From positions 4,092,001 through 4,156,000 of the forward strand of contig NZ_CP157276.1 of the NCBI RefSeq assembly GCF_040024445.1: DNA of 64,000 bases, written 5' to 3'. Below the pieces are notes generated by a model. That model worked only from the letters and a program-made list of their open reading frames with translations. It was not told the DNA's origin and made no database searches. Source of the DNA: Prescottella soli (GTDB lineage: Bacteria > Actinomycetota > Actinomycetes > Mycobacteriales > Mycobacteriaceae). Of the stretch, positions 33,460 through 42,067 are shown in pieces (the first letter of the stretch is position 1; every line of letters starts with the position of its first letter). A program made the translations under genes and the position numbers.

Positions 33460-35025
33460 ATGAGCCGAGTCCGTAAGAACAGCCCCGGACGGATCCTCTT
33501 CGTGGGATCGGGTCCCGGTGACCCGGCGCTGCTCACCGTCCGCGCGCGCGACGTGCTCGCGTCGGCGGCACTGGCCTTCACCGATCCCGACGTCGACAAG
33601 GGCGTGACGGCTCTCGTCGGCACCGCGCTCGGCCGCGATCCGGAGACCGACGAGCCGATCGCCGAGGTCCGTCCCGCGCTCGGCGAGCCCGCCGAGGTCG
33701 CCAAGACCCTCGTCGCCGAGGCGAAGAACGGCCACGACGTGGTCCGTCTCGTCGCGGGCGACCCGTTGACGACCGACTCCGTGATCGCCGAGGTCTCGGC
33801 AGTCGCCCGCACCCAGGTGGTGTTCGAGGTGCTGCCGGGTCTGCCGTCCGGGTCCGCGGTGCCGAGCTACGCCGGCATGGCGCTGGGTTCGGCGCACACC
33901 GAGGCCGACGTGCGCGGCGAGGTCGACTGGGCGGCGCTGGCCGCGGCTCCCGGTCCGCTTGTGCTGCATGCGAGCGCTGCACACCTGGCCGAGACGGCGA
34001 GCGCGCTCGTCGAGCACGGCCTGGCCCCGCAGACCCCCGCCGCGATCACAGTCCGCGGCACCACTCGTCAGCAGCGCACCGTCGAGGCCACCCTGGCGAC
34101 GCTCAACGACGCCGGGTCCGAACTGGTCGGTCCGCTGATCGTCACGGTCGGCAAGGTGGTCTCGCAGCGCAACAAGATGTCGTGGTGGGAGTCGCGTGCC
34201 CTGTACGGCTGGACCGTCCTGGTACCGCGCACCAAGGAGCAGGCCGCCGACATGAGCAACCGGCTCGTCACGCACGGCGCGATCCCGATCGAGGTCCCGA
34301 CCATCGCGGTCGAGCCGCCGCGCAGCCCGGCCCAGATGGAGCGGGCCGTCAAGGGTCTCGTCGACGGCCGCTACCAGTGGGTCGTGTTCACCTCCACCAA
34401 CGCGGTGCGTGCGGTGTGGGAGAAGTTCGAGGCGTTCGGCCTGGACGCCCGCGCGTTCTCCGGCGTGAAGATCGCGTGCGTCGGCGAGGCCACCGCGGAG
34501 AAGGTGCGCTCGTTCGGCATCACGCCGGAACTGCTGCCGTCGGGTGAGCAGTCCAGCGAGGGCCTGCTGGCCGACTTCCCGCCGTACGACGAGGTGTTCG
34601 ACCCGGTCAACCGCGTCCTGCTGCCCCGCGCCGACATCGCCACCGAGACCCTCGCCGAGGGTCTGCGCGAGCGCGGCTGGGAGATCGACGACGTCACCGC
34701 GTACCGCACCGTCCGGGCGGCGCCGCCGCCGGCCGAGACCCGCGAGATGATCAAGACGGGTGGCTTCGACGCCGTGTGCTTCACGTCGTCGTCGACCGTG
34801 CGCAACCTCGTCGGCATCGCCGGCAAGCCGCACGCCCGCACGATCGTCGCGTGCATCGGACCGAAGACGGCGGAGACCGCGATCGAGTTCGGTCTGCGCG
34901 TCGACGTCCAGCCCGAGACGGCGCAGATGGGTCCGCTGGTCGAGGCGCTCGCCGAGCACGCCGCCCGGCTGCGTGCCGAGGGTGCGCTGCCGCCTCCGCG
35001 CAAGAAGTCCCGCGCCCGCCGCTGA
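33460..35025 (+). CDS. hemD: Fused SUMT-like/uroporphyrinogen-III synthase
   Basis: The 521-residue protein joins an N-terminal precorrin-2 synthase (SUMT/CobA-like) domain (about 1-245) to a C-terminal uroporphyrinogen-III synthase (about 250-510). The SUMT-like half keeps VGSGPGDPALLT and VAGDP but lacks the downstream GR-GGEE and catalytic-site residues of active methylases, so it is probably not a functional methyltransferase. The HemD half has FTSTNAVRAVW, VGEATAEKV, LPRADIATETL and FTSSSTVRNLVG. Such fusions are normal for this order. There is a 78-bp gap from hemC with a T-rich stretch near 33410-33425. GAGAA and ATG 33460 mark the start. Confidence 0.95.
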   Translation: MSRVRKNSPGRILFVGSGPGDPALLTVRARDVLASAALAFTDPDVDKGVTALVGTALGRDPETDEPIAEVRPALGEPAEVAKTLVAEAKNGHDVVRLVAGDPLTTDSVIAEVSAVARTQVVFEVLPGLPSGSAVPSYAGMALGSAHTEADVRGEVDWAALAAAPGPLVLHASAAHLAETASALVEHGLAPQTPAAITVRGTTRQQRTVEATLATLNDAGSELVGPLIVTVGKVVSQRNKMSWWESRALYGWTVLVPRTKEQAADMSNRLVTHGAIPIEVPTIAVEPPRSPAQMERAVKGLVDGRYQWVVFTSTNAVRAVWEKFEAFGLDARAFSGVKIACVGEATAEKVRSFGITPELLPSGEQSSEGLLADFPPYDEVFDPVNRVLLPRADIATETLAEGLRERGWEIDDVTAYRTVRAAPPPAETREMIKTGGFDAVCFTSSSTVRNLVGIAGKPHARTIVACIGPKTAETAIEFGLRVDVQPETAQMGPLVEALAEHAARLRAEGALPPPRKKSRARR

Positions 35026-35043
35026 CCCAACTTCGGGAGAACC

Positions 35044-36021
35044 GTGTTTCCAGTTCACCGTCCCCGTCGTCTGCGCGGTACTCCCGCGCTGCGCCGACTG
35101 GTAGCCGAGACGTCGCTCGAACCGCGTCATCTCGTGCTGCCGATGTTCGTCGCCGACGGCATCGACGAACCGCGTCCGATCTCGTCGATGCCGGGCGTAG
35201 TCCAGCACACACTGGACTCGCTGCGGGCCGCCGCGACCGACGCGGTCGCGGCGGGCGTGGGCGGGCTGATGCTCTTCGGCGTGCCGCGCGAGGAGGACAA
35301 GGACGCCGCGGGATCCGGTGCGACCGATCCGGGCGGCATCCTCAACCGCGGCCTCGCGGCGCTGAAGACCGAACTCGGTGACGCGACGGTGATCATGGCC
35401 GACACGTGCCTCGACGAGTTCACCTCGCACGGGCACTGCGGTGTCCTGTCGGCGGACGGTCGCGTCGACAACGACGCGACGCTGGCCCGCTACGTGGACA
35501 TGGCGGTCGCGCAGGCCGACGCGGGTGCGCACCTGCTCGGCCCCAGCGGCATGATGGACGGCCAGGTCGCGGCGATCCGCAAGGGTCTCGACGCCGCCGG
35601 CCACGCCGACGTCGGGCAGCTCGCCTACTCGGCGAAGTATGCGTCGGCGTTCTACGGACCGTTCCGCGAGGCCGTCGGCTCGTCGCTCGAGGGCGACCGC
35701 CGCACCTACCAGCAGGATCCGGCGAACCGCCGCGAATCGCTGCTCGAGGTGGACCTCGACCTCGCCGAGGGCGCCGACCTGGTGATGGTCAAGCCCGCGA
35801 TGTCGTACCTGGACGTGCTGCGCGAGGTCGCGGACCGTTCGACGGTGCCGGTGGCCGCCTACCAGATCTCCGGCGAGTACGCGATGATCACCGCGGCCGC
35901 GCAGAACGGCTGGATCGACCGCGACGCGGCCGTCCTCGAGTCGCTGCTGAGCATCCGACGTGCCGGCGCGGACATCGTGCTGACCTACTGGGCCGCCGAG
36001 GCGGCCGGGTGGCTGTCGTGA
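35044..36021 (+). CDS. hemB: Delta-aminolevulinic acid dehydratase (porphobilinogen synthase)
   Basis: Condenses two aminolevulinates into porphobilinogen. The 325-residue TIM-barrel enzyme has both Schiff-base lysines, in [14 protein letters not shown] (near 198) and [11 protein letters not shown] (near 253). The metal site reads [15 protein letters not shown] (near 119-133): one of the three zinc cysteines of the animal/yeast type is replaced by Asp, so Mg2+ or mixed metal use is likely. GGGAGAA precedes the GTG start by a few nt. It follows hemD by 18 nt in the Rex-controlled operon. Confidence 0.96.
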   Translation: MFPVHRPRRLRGTPALRRLVAETSLEPRHLVLPMFVADGIDEPRPISSMPGVVQHTLDSLRAAATDAVAAGVGGLMLFGVPREEDKDAAGSGATDPGGILNRGLAALKTELGDATVIMADTCLDEFTSHGHCGVLSADGRVDNDATLARYVDMAVAQADAGAHLLGPSGMMDGQVAAIRKGLDAAGHADVGQLAYSAKYASAFYGPFREAVGSSLEGDRRTYQQDPANRRESLLEVDLDLAEGADLVMVKPAMSYLDVLREVADRSTVPVAAYQISGEYAMITAAAQNGWIDRDAAVLESLLSIRRAGADIVLTYWAAEAAGWLS

Positions 36022-36647
36022 CCGGGCAGTGGCCGCCGCAGCAGCCGGGGCAGCCCGACTCCTGGCCGGGGACGCCGCAGCATCCGGCCGGTCCGCCGCA
36101 GATGCCCGGGCAGCCGGGGCAGTACCCGGCGCCGCCACCGGCGTCGGAGCCGAAGCCGATCCCGGCCGACGTCCAGACCGCGTTCCAGTTGTGGTTCGCC
36201 GTCGCGGCACTCGGCGTCGTGTACCTGGTTGCGGCGCTGCTGTTCGTCTACAGCGACCGGACCTCGTTCGTCGATCAGCTGATGGACGAGTTCGCCAAGC
36301 AACCCGACGTGACGGTCACGCGGTCGCAGGCGGAGCAGCTACTGGTGTTCGGCTTGGTGAGCACGGGTGTGATCCTCACCCTCGTCCTCGGTGGGTTGAC
36401 GGTGCTGTTCGATTTCAAGATGCGCAAGGGCAAGAACTGGGCCCGGATGATCTTGACGATGGCCGGCGCGTTCACCGTGCTGTCGGCGATCCCGACCGTC
36501 TTCGGCGCGGGCGCCGCGACGGGAACGGCCGCACTCGTAATGGGCGGCGCCGGAATCCTGCAGGCGGTGGTGGCCGTCGGCGCGATCGTGCTGATGCACC
36601 GCAAGGAATCCAACGAGTACTTTCTGAACCTGCCCGTCGCACGCTGA
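36018..36647 (+). CDS. Pro/Gly-rich membrane protein (Rv0513-like)
   Basis: A 209-residue membrane protein with a Pro/Gln/Gly-rich cytoplasmic N-terminus (about 1-55, repeated PGQP-type text) and about four hydrophobic segments (about 57-80, 110-135, 143-165, 170-195). It ends with a basic tail containing [10 protein letters not shown]. No enzymatic motif is seen. It overlaps the hemB stop (GTGA), so it belongs to the hem operon, as in mycobacteria. Function unknown; a role at the membrane linked to haem biosynthesis is only suggested by coupling. Confidence 0.8.
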   Translation: MTGQWPPQQPGQPDSWPGTPQHPAGPPQMPGQPGQYPAPPPASEPKPIPADVQTAFQLWFAVAALGVVYLVAALLFVYSDRTSFVDQLMDEFAKQPDVTVTRSQAEQLLVFGLVSTGVILTLVLGGLTVLFDFKMRKGKNWARMILTMAGAFTVLSAIPTVFGAGAATGTAALVMGGAGILQAVVAVGAIVLMHRKESNEYFLNLPVAR

Positions 36648-36689
36648 CCGGATCGTCCGTGATTCGGTCTTCCGAGCCCGCCCCGGTAC

Positions 36690-36705
36690 TGTGAAACGAG
36701 TCACA
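36690..36705. promoter_or_regulatory. CRP/GlxR-type operator
   Basis: TGTGAAACGAGTCACA is a perfect TGTGA-N6-TCACA palindrome. A potential -10 (TACTGT, 36687-36692) overlaps its left arm, so binding would probably repress the small membrane-protein transcript starting near 36700. Confidence 0.7.
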
Positions 36706-36741
36706 TGACCAGGGTGGTCGGAAGCCGTTCAGGGGGTAGTG

Positions 36742-36858
36742 ATGCACGTCGAACATCGAACCGGTGGGCGGCGGGAGCTGTTGTGGATCGCGTTGATCGC
36801 GCTGTTCGGTATCGCGACGCTTGTGCTCCTGCTCGTCCCGGGTGTCCTTGCCGCCTGA
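36742..36858 (+). CDS. Small single-helix membrane protein (38 residues)
   Basis: An ATG preceded by AGGGGG encodes a 38-residue peptide: a basic cytoplasmic head MHVEHRTGGRRELLW and one hydrophobic helix rich in Leu, Ile and Val ending in PGVLAA. It is too short for standard gene calling but has the composition of a real membrane micropeptide, and a CRP-type palindrome lies 37 bp upstream. Function unknown. It is not part of the hem operon because it has its own promoter region. Confidence 0.6.
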   Translation: MHVEHRTGGRRELLWIALIALFGIATLVLLLVPGVLAA

Positions 36859-36950
36859 GTGCCCGCCGCAGGGTCCGTACTTCGACTCTCCGCTCGGCTC
36901 TCCGCTCGACTCAGCTCGTTCAAGAGCGGTCGATGCTTCAGGATGGGCTG

Positions 36951-37367
36951 GTGAGTGAGTCGACCCCGCGCGTGGTGTCCGTTGCCTACTGGATCTGGGT
37001 GCTGTGCGCGGCCGTGATGGTGTTGCTCGGGTTGCTGGCGTCGACGACGTCCGCCGACGCGATCCGCGAGCAGCTCGGTTCCGACGCCGATTCGTTCGTG
37101 TGGCTGCTGCGGGGAATCGGGGCCACGTCACTGGTGTTCGGCCTCGTCATCGGTTTCCTCGCGGCGCCGACCCGGGCGGGCAGCGCGCGGCTGCGGATCG
37201 TCGTCGTGGTGCTCTCGTCGGTGTTCGCGCTGGGGACGATCGCGCTGTCGGCGATCGGCATGATCGCGCCGGTGCTGCTCGTGATTCCGCTGTTGCTGGT
37301 GGTGGCCAGCGTTCTGGTGTTCCGGGAGGGTGCGCGTGAGTGGTTCCGACGCGGGCAGTCCGACTGA
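36951..37367 (+). CDS. Four-helix membrane protein
   Basis: A 138-residue integral membrane protein with about four hydrophobic helices (about 9-30, 46-66, 73-98, 103-122) and a basic C-terminus EGAREWFRRGQSD. I see no conserved catalytic motif or family. GTG 36951 has AGGATGGG before it; ATG 36933 would add six residues. It overlaps the following gene, so 36951-38084 forms a three-gene membrane-protein set between the hem and copper operons. Confidence 0.7.
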   Translation: MSESTPRVVSVAYWIWVLCAAVMVLLGLLASTTSADAIREQLGSDADSFVWLLRGIGATSLVFGLVIGFLAAPTRAGSARLRIVVVVLSSVFALGTIALSAIGMIAPVLLVIPLLLVVASVLVFREGAREWFRRGQSD

Positions 37368-37839
37368 GCCGGACGTGTTGTTCGACGAGCCCGGCGCGCG
37401 CTGGCGGACCGTGGCCTACGGTCCGGTGTTCTGCGTCGTCGCGCTCGTGATCGAGCTGCTGACGGGGCCGGTGGTGCACTGGTTCGCGTTGACGCTGTTC
37501 GCCGCCATCCTCGCCGGCATCGTGTACGTGCAGGTGGCTGCGGCCCGACGGCACGTGAGTGTGTCGCTCACCGACACGACGCTGCGCCAGGGTGCGGAGG
37601 AGTTGGCGGTCGCCGAGATCGCTGCGGTGCTGCCCGCGTCCGATCCGTATGCGGACGAGCCGGAGGCGTGGGAGAGTGCGCGCAGCCTCGGGGAGCTGTC
37701 CGGGGTGCCGCGGCGACGGAAGGCGATCGGGTTGCGACTGCGGGACGGGTCGTCGGTCCAGGCGTGGGCCCGCGACGACGACGGCCTGCGCGACGCGCTG
37801 ACCGAGGCGGTCGCCGGGGTGGACGGGAGGTCGGAGTGA
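37336..37839 (+). CDS. Two-helix membrane protein, DUF3093-like
   Basis: A 167-residue protein with two membrane helices (about 27-47 and 51-72) followed by a cytoplasmic domain of mixed beta structure containing VSLTDTTLRQGAEELAV and GLRLRDGSSVQAWARD. The layout (two helices plus a PH-like domain) resembles DUF3093 proteins of Mycobacteriales, but I am not certain of the assignment. GTG 37336 lies inside the 3' end of the previous gene; GTG 37330 is an alternative. It overlaps the next gene by four nt. Confidence 0.7.
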   Translation: MSGSDAGSPTEPDVLFDEPGARWRTVAYGPVFCVVALVIELLTGPVVHWFALTLFAAILAGIVYVQVAAARRHVSVSLTDTTLRQGAEELAVAEIAAVLPASDPYADEPEAWESARSLGELSGVPRRRKAIGLRLRDGSSVQAWARDDDGLRDALTEAVAGVDGRSE

Positions 37840-38084
37840 CCCGGTCGGTGTTGGTGGTGGTCGCCGAGGCGGTCGGAGTCGTCGCGGCGCTCGTGGCGTC
37901 GGTCCTGTGCTGGACCCGGGGTGTGAGCACCAGCGAGTTCGCGCCCGTCGCGCCGGGCACGCCGTCGTACACCAGCGTCCACTACTCGGGCACGTGGATC
38001 GCGGCGGCGTTCGTGTCGGTCCTCGTCGCGGGTCTGCTCGTCCTCGACGTCCTGCGCCGACGCCGCTCCACGAGGTACCCATAG
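37836..38084 (+). CDS. Small two-helix membrane protein
   Basis: An 82-residue protein with two membrane helices (about 4-26 and 49-71), a short polar loop containing TPSYTSVHYSGTW between them, and an arginine-rich end. GGGAGG precedes the GTG. It overlaps the preceding gene (GTGA). Its last codons overlap the CsoR operator of the copper operon, so regulator binding begins inside this gene. Function unknown. Confidence 0.7.
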   Translation: MTRSVLVVVAEAVGVVAALVASVLCWTRGVSTSEFAPVAPGTPSYTSVHYSGTWIAAAFVSVLVAGLLVLDVLRRRRSTRYP

Positions 38085-38091
38085 GGGGTAT
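38075..38091. promoter_or_regulatory. CsoR operator
   Basis: GTACCCATAGGGGGTAT has the inverted TACCC/GGGTA arms of known CsoR sites. Its right end abuts the -10 hexamer TATCAT (38089-38094) of csoR. Cu(I) binding to CsoR would release it and open the csoR-copZ-copA operon. Confidence 0.8.
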
Positions 38092-38101
38092 CATGGGAGC
38101 C

Positions 38102-38383
38102 ATGAACGGATACAGCCCGCAGCAGGAGGACCTGCTCAAGCGTCTGCGGCGCATCGAGGGTCAGGTGCAGGGCATTTCGCGCATGATCGCCGACGACCGC
38201 TACTGCATCGACGTGCTGACCCAGGTGTCGGCGGCCACGTCCGCGTTGCAGTCGGTGTCGCTCAAGCTGCTCGAGGCGCACCTCGCCGGATGCGTCGTCG
38301 AGGCCGCGAAGAAGGGCGGCCCCGAGGCGGACGCCAAGGTCAAGGAAGCATCCGACGCGATCGCGCGTCTCGTGCGATCCTGA
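38102..38383 (+). CDS. csoR: Copper-sensing transcriptional repressor CsoR
   Basis: A 93-residue all-helical repressor that loses DNA affinity on binding Cu(I). The copper ligands are all present: Cys35 in DRYCIDVL, His60 and Cys64 in EAHLAGC. The N-terminal helix carries LLKRLRRIEGQVQGISRMI, typical of the family. ATG 38102 lies seven nt after TATCAT, so a leaderless mRNA is likely; the ATG at 38093 overlaps the -10. First gene of a copper operon with copZ and copA. Confidence 0.95.
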   Translation: MNGYSPQQEDLLKRLRRIEGQVQGISRMIADDRYCIDVLTQVSAATSALQSVSLKLLEAHLAGCVVEAAKKGGPEADAKVKEASDAIARLVRS

Positions 38384-38399
38384 GGTGGAGGAGGCCCCG

Positions 38400-38603
38400 A
38401 TGGAGCACACCTACATCGTCAAGGGCATGACCTGCCAGCACTGCGCCGCCGCCGTGACCGAGGAGATCATCGCGCTGTCCGGGGTCACGGGCGTCGACGT
38501 CGACATCACGTCCGGACGCGTCGTCGTGACGAGTGAGGTGCTCTTGGACACGATCGCCGTCGCCGCCGCGGTCTCGGAGGCAGGCTACGAGCTGGTCCAG
38601 TGA
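38400..38603 (+). CDS. copZ: CopZ-type copper chaperone
   Basis: A 67-residue heavy-metal-associated domain protein with the Cu(I)-binding motif [11 protein letters not shown] (residues 9-19). It should deliver cytosolic copper to CopA. GGAGGAGG lies just before ATG 38400; the GTG at 38385 would place it inside the gene. The CopA start overlaps its stop by four nt. Confidence 0.93.
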   Translation: MEHTYIVKGMTCQHCAAAVTEEIIALSGVTGVDVDITSGRVVVTSEVLLDTIAVAAAVSEAGYELVQ

Positions 38604-40768
38604 CCACCGCCGGGCTGCGCACCGTCGAACTCGACATCGGCGGTATGACGTGCGCATCGTGCGCGGCCCGGATCGAACGAAAGCTCGGCAAGCTCGACGG
38701 CGTCATAGCGACCGTCAACTACGCGACCGAACAGGCCCACGTCGAGTACCCGGACTCGATCGCGCTCCAGGACCTCGTCGACACGGTCGAGCGGGTCGGC
38801 TACTCGGCGGCGGTGGCCACGCCGGAGGAGCCCGCCGCCCCCGGGGAGGCCGGGGACCGACTCGGCGCCCGCCTGGTCGTCGCGATCGTCGCGTCGGTTC
38901 CCGTGGTGCTGGTGTCGATGATCCCGCCGCTGCAGTTCGACTACTGGCAGTGGGTGTCGCTGGTGCTCACGACGGTTGTGGTCTTCTGGTGCGGCTATCC
39001 CTTCCATCGCGCTGCGCTCGTCACCGCCCGACACGGCATGTCGACGATGGACACGCTCGTCTCGCTGGGCACCCTCGCCGCCTACGGGTGGTCGCTGTGG
39101 GCGCTGGTGTTCGGCACCGCCGGCCGCGTCGGCGCGACCCACGAGTTCACGCTCCGCCCCGGCGCGCACGACGTGTCCGCGCAGATCTATCTCGAGGTCG
39201 CCGCCGGCGTCACCACGTTCCTGCTCGCCGGCCGGTACGCCGAGTCGCGCGCCAAGCGCAAGTCCGGCGCCGCGCTGCGGGCGTTACTCGAGATGGGGGC
39301 CAAGGACGTCGCGGTGCTGCGCGACGGGGCCGAGTGGCGCCTTCCGGTGGCGGCGCTGCGGGTCGGTGACGAGTTCGTCGTGCGGCCCGGCGAGAAGATC
39401 GCGACCGACGGCCGTGTGGTCCGGGGCGGCGCGGCCGTCGACACGTCGATGCTGACCGGGGAGTCGGTGCCGGTCGAGGTGGGGGAGGGGGACGCCGTCG
39501 TCGGCGGCACCCTCGACACCGACGGGCTGCTGATCGTGCGGGCCGAACGGGTCGGCGCCGACACGCAGTTGGCGCACATGGCCAGGCTGGTGACGGAGGC
39601 GCAGAGCGGCAAGGCGCACGCGCAGCGGCTCGCGGACCGGGTCTCGGCGGTGTTCGTCCCCGCCGTCCTCGCGATCGCGGCCGTCACGCTCGCGGTGTGG
39701 CTGCTGCTGGGGCAGCCGGTGACCGAGGCGTTCACCGCGGCCGTCGCGGTGCTCATCGTCGCGTGCCCGTGCGCGCTCGGGCTGGCCACGCCCACCGCGC
39801 TGCTGGTCGGGACCGGTCGGGGCGCGCAGCTGGGGATCCTCGTCAAGGGACCGGAGGTGCTCGAGCAGACCCGCCGCATCGGCACCGTCGTCCTCGACAA
39901 GACCGGCACCGTCACCACCGGGCGGATGGAACTCGACCGTGTCGTCGCGGCGGCGGGCGAAGATCGGGACCGGGTGCTCGAACTCGCCGCGGCCGTCGAG
40001 TCGGGGTCCGAACACCCCGTCGCGCAGGCGATCGTGCGGGCCATGCCGTCGCCGCTGCCGGTCCACGGCTTCGTCAACCGGCCAGGCATCGGCGTCGAAG
40101 GTGTCGTCGACGGGCACGCGGTGCGCGTGGGCCGAGCCCGGGGCCCGGTGCCGGACGCGCTGCGCCCGCTGCTGCCCGAGGGCCGGACGTCGGTGATCGT
40201 GTCCTGGGACGATCGGGTCCGCGGCGCGCTCGTCGTCGCCGACGCCGTGAAACCGACCAGCGCCGAGGCGATTCGAGAGATCCGTGACCTCGGGATGACC
40301 CCTGTCCTGCTCACCGGCGACTCCGAGGCGGTCGCCGCCGCGGTGGCACGGGAGGTCGGCATCGACCGCGTGATCGCCGAGGTGCTGCCCGACCAGAAGG
40401 CCGAGGCCGTGGCGCGACTGCGCAGCGAGGGCGGCGTCGCCATGGTCGGCGACGGCGTCAACGACGCGGCCGCGCTCGCGACCGCCGACGTCGGCATCGC
40501 GATGGGCACCGGGACCGATGCCGCGATCGAGGCGAGCGACCTGACGCTCGTCCGCGGCGACCTGCGGTCGGTGCCCGACGCGATCCGGCTGTCGCGGCGC
40601 ACCCTGTCGACGATCGAGGGAAACCTGTTCTGGGCGTTCGCGTACAACGTCGCGGCGATCCCGCTGGCCGCGACCGGTCTGCTCAACCCGATGATCGCGG
40701 GCCTGGCGATGGCGCTGTCGTCGCTGTTCGTGGTCGGGAACAGCTTGCGGCTCAGGCGGTTCCGTTGA
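38600..40768 (+). CDS. copA: Copper-exporting P1B-type ATPase CopA
   Basis: Exports Cu(I) across the cytoplasmic membrane. The 722-residue protein has one N-terminal metal-binding domain ([12 protein letters not shown] near residue 15), about eight membrane helices, the actuator TGES (near 285), the metal-channel CPC in [14 protein letters not shown] (near 390), DKTGT (near 433), the P1B-specific SEHP (near 470) and GDGVND (near 616). It overlaps copZ and the downstream lipoprotein gene by four nt or less, so all are translated together under CsoR. Confidence 0.96.
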   Translation: MTTAGLRTVELDIGGMTCASCAARIERKLGKLDGVIATVNYATEQAHVEYPDSIALQDLVDTVERVGYSAAVATPEEPAAPGEAGDRLGARLVVAIVASVPVVLVSMIPPLQFDYWQWVSLVLTTVVVFWCGYPFHRAALVTARHGMSTMDTLVSLGTLAAYGWSLWALVFGTAGRVGATHEFTLRPGAHDVSAQIYLEVAAGVTTFLLAGRYAESRAKRKSGAALRALLEMGAKDVAVLRDGAEWRLPVAALRVGDEFVVRPGEKIATDGRVVRGGAAVDTSMLTGESVPVEVGEGDAVVGGTLDTDGLLIVRAERVGADTQLAHMARLVTEAQSGKAHAQRLADRVSAVFVPAVLAIAAVTLAVWLLLGQPVTEAFTAAVAVLIVACPCALGLATPTALLVGTGRGAQLGILVKGPEVLEQTRRIGTVVLDKTGTVTTGRMELDRVVAAAGEDRDRVLELAAAVESGSEHPVAQAIVRAMPSPLPVHGFVNRPGIGVEGVVDGHAVRVGRARGPVPDALRPLLPEGRTSVIVSWDDRVRGALVVADAVKPTSAEAIREIRDLGMTPVLLTGDSEAVAAAVAREVGIDRVIAEVLPDQKAEAVARLRSEGGVAMVGDGVNDAAALATADVGIAMGTGTDAAIEASDLTLVRGDLRSVPDAIRLSRRTLSTIEGNLFWAFAYNVAAIPLAATGLLNPMIAGLAMALSSLFVVGNSLRLRRFR

Positions 40769-41904
40769 TGCGCGCGTGGCCCCGTGGCGTCGTGGCGGCG
40801 GCCCTCGTCGGCCTGGTGCTGTCGACGGCGTCGTGCACGCGGCCGTCGGAGCCCTCGTCCCCGCCGCGCCTCGAGGTCACCACGGTGATGGGTGGTCTCG
40901 CGCATCCCTGGGACGTGGTGATCGCCCCCGACGGCACGATCCTCACCGGCGAGCGCGCGGGCCGCTTCGTGGTCGAGCGCCCGGACGGCAGCACCGGCGA
41001 GGTGACCGCGGACCTGTCGGATCTGTACGCGCAGGGCGAGACCGGGCTGATGGGCATCGCGCTGGCCACGGACTTCGCGACCAGTCGCACCCTCTACACG
41101 TGTCAGGGGCACCGCGACGCGTCCGGCGCCGACATCCGGGTGGTGTCGTGGGCGGTCGACCCGGGATGGACCACCCTCACCCGTGGACGGGACGTCGTGA
41201 CGGGGATGCCGGTGGGGGAGGGCGGCCGGCACGGCGGCTGCCGGATCCTGACCCACCCGGACGGCACCCTGTACATCGGTACCGGCGACTCGGCTCGACC
41301 TACCGTGCCGCAGGATCGGAACTCGTTGGGCGGCAAGGTGTTGCATGTCCACGCGGACGGGTCGCCCGCGTCCGGCGACGCCGACCCGAACAGTCGTGTG
41401 TTCACGCTGGGGCACCGCAACGTGCAGGGTCTGGCACTGCAGCCCGGAACCGGTCGGCTGTACGGCATCGAGCAGGGCACGGACCGTGACGACGAGGTGA
41501 ACCTGCTGCGCGCGGGCGCCAACTACGGGTACCGCCCCGATCGCAAGCCGGGTGTCTACGACGAGAGCGTGCCGATGACCGATCCCGACCGCGTGCCGGG
41601 CGCCGTCGCGGCCGTGTGGAGTTCGGGCAAGCCGACGATCGCGACGCCCGGCGGCACGTTCGTCTCCGGCGCCGGCTGGGGCGACTGGGACGGCGCGCTC
41701 GTCGTCACCAGTCAGCAGGCCCGGAAGCTGCTGTTCCTGAAACTGTCGGACGACGGTGAAAGCGTGACGGATTCGCGCTCGGCCCTCGCCGGAGAGTACG
41801 GACGCCTGCGTTCGGCCACCCAGATGCCGGACGGCAGCCTGCTGGTCACCACCGACAACGGTACGGACGACAAAGTATTGCGCGTGGCACCGGCGCCGGG
41901 GTAG
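40768..41904 (+). CDS. PQQ-dependent sugar (glucose/sorbosone) dehydrogenase-like lipoprotein
   Basis: A 378-residue six-bladed beta-propeller of the GSDH family. The N-terminus is a signal peptide with a lipobox-like LSTASC (Cys near 23), so the protein is probably lipid-anchored outside the membrane. GGLAHPWDVVIAPDG, GETGLMGIALA, LGHRNVQGLALQPG and the terminal DNGTDDKVLRV are the family hallmarks. Whether PQQ is made by the host is not visible. Overlap with copA puts it under CsoR, an unexpected partner for copper export; some periplasmic copper role is possible but unproven. Confidence 0.85.
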   Translation: MRAWPRGVVAAALVGLVLSTASCTRPSEPSSPPRLEVTTVMGGLAHPWDVVIAPDGTILTGERAGRFVVERPDGSTGEVTADLSDLYAQGETGLMGIALATDFATSRTLYTCQGHRDASGADIRVVSWAVDPGWTTLTRGRDVVTGMPVGEGGRHGGCRILTHPDGTLYIGTGDSARPTVPQDRNSLGGKVLHVHADGSPASGDADPNSRVFTLGHRNVQGLALQPGTGRLYGIEQGTDRDDEVNLLRAGANYGYRPDRKPGVYDESVPMTDPDRVPGAVAAVWSSGKPTIATPGGTFVSGAGWGDWDGALVVTSQQARKLLFLKLSDDGESVTDSRSALAGEYGRLRSATQMPDGSLLVTTDNGTDDKVLRVAPAPG

Positions 41905-41967
41905 CGTTCCACCGCTCGACAGGAAAGTTCCTGTTCGAGGAAGGAACGGACCGAGGAGGTGAGACCC

Positions 41968-42027
41968 ATTACCGATCAGTCAGGTGGGGTGCTCTCGCCT
42001 CGGGGTCGAGCGGATCTGTCCGCGTAA
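41968..42027 (+). CDS. 19-codon leader peptide with ATT start, upstream of HemK-like gene
   Basis: AGGAGGTGA (41954-41962) is a full complement to the 16S rRNA 3' end. The only start codon at proper distance is ATT at 41968, eight nt downstream, followed by an open frame TDQSGGVLSPRGRADLSA and TAA. A GTG at 41959 lies inside the ribosome-binding site and is in the same frame. The ORF ends nine nt before a hairpin that hides the ribosome-binding site of the next gene, which is the classic layout of a translational attenuator. Confidence 0.5.
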   Translation: MTDQSGGVLSPRGRADLSA

Positions 42028-42035
42028 CTGACCGT

Positions 42036-42066
42036 GAGAGCCCCTTCGGCATCCCGAAAGGCTCTC
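42036..42066 (+). promoter_or_regulatory. Hairpin sequestering the Shine-Dalgarno of the HemK-like gene
   Basis: GAGAGCC (42036-42042) pairs with GGCTCTC (42060-42066) and TTCGG (42045-42049) with CCGAA (42054-42058), leaving a four-nt loop. The ribosome-binding site GAAAGG (42056-42061) lies wholly in the 3' arm, two to seven nt before the GTG start region. A ribosome paused in the preceding leader would open the stem. Confidence 0.65.
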
Positions 42067-42067
42067 C

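Noticed and set aside
33454-36210. 918-codon open frame antisense to hemD and hemB
   Set aside because: Composition is dominated by Arg, Gly and His, typical of a shadow; the opposite strand encodes two clear enzymes.
36705-36950. Extension of the 36951 membrane protein to 220 residues
   Set aside because: The added part is Arg-rich without helices and runs over the 38-residue ORF in another frame.
41959-41961. GTG as start of the attenuator leader peptide
   Set aside because: It lies inside the Shine-Dalgarno sequence itself; ATT 41968 is at the proper distance, although a non-canonical start remains unusual.
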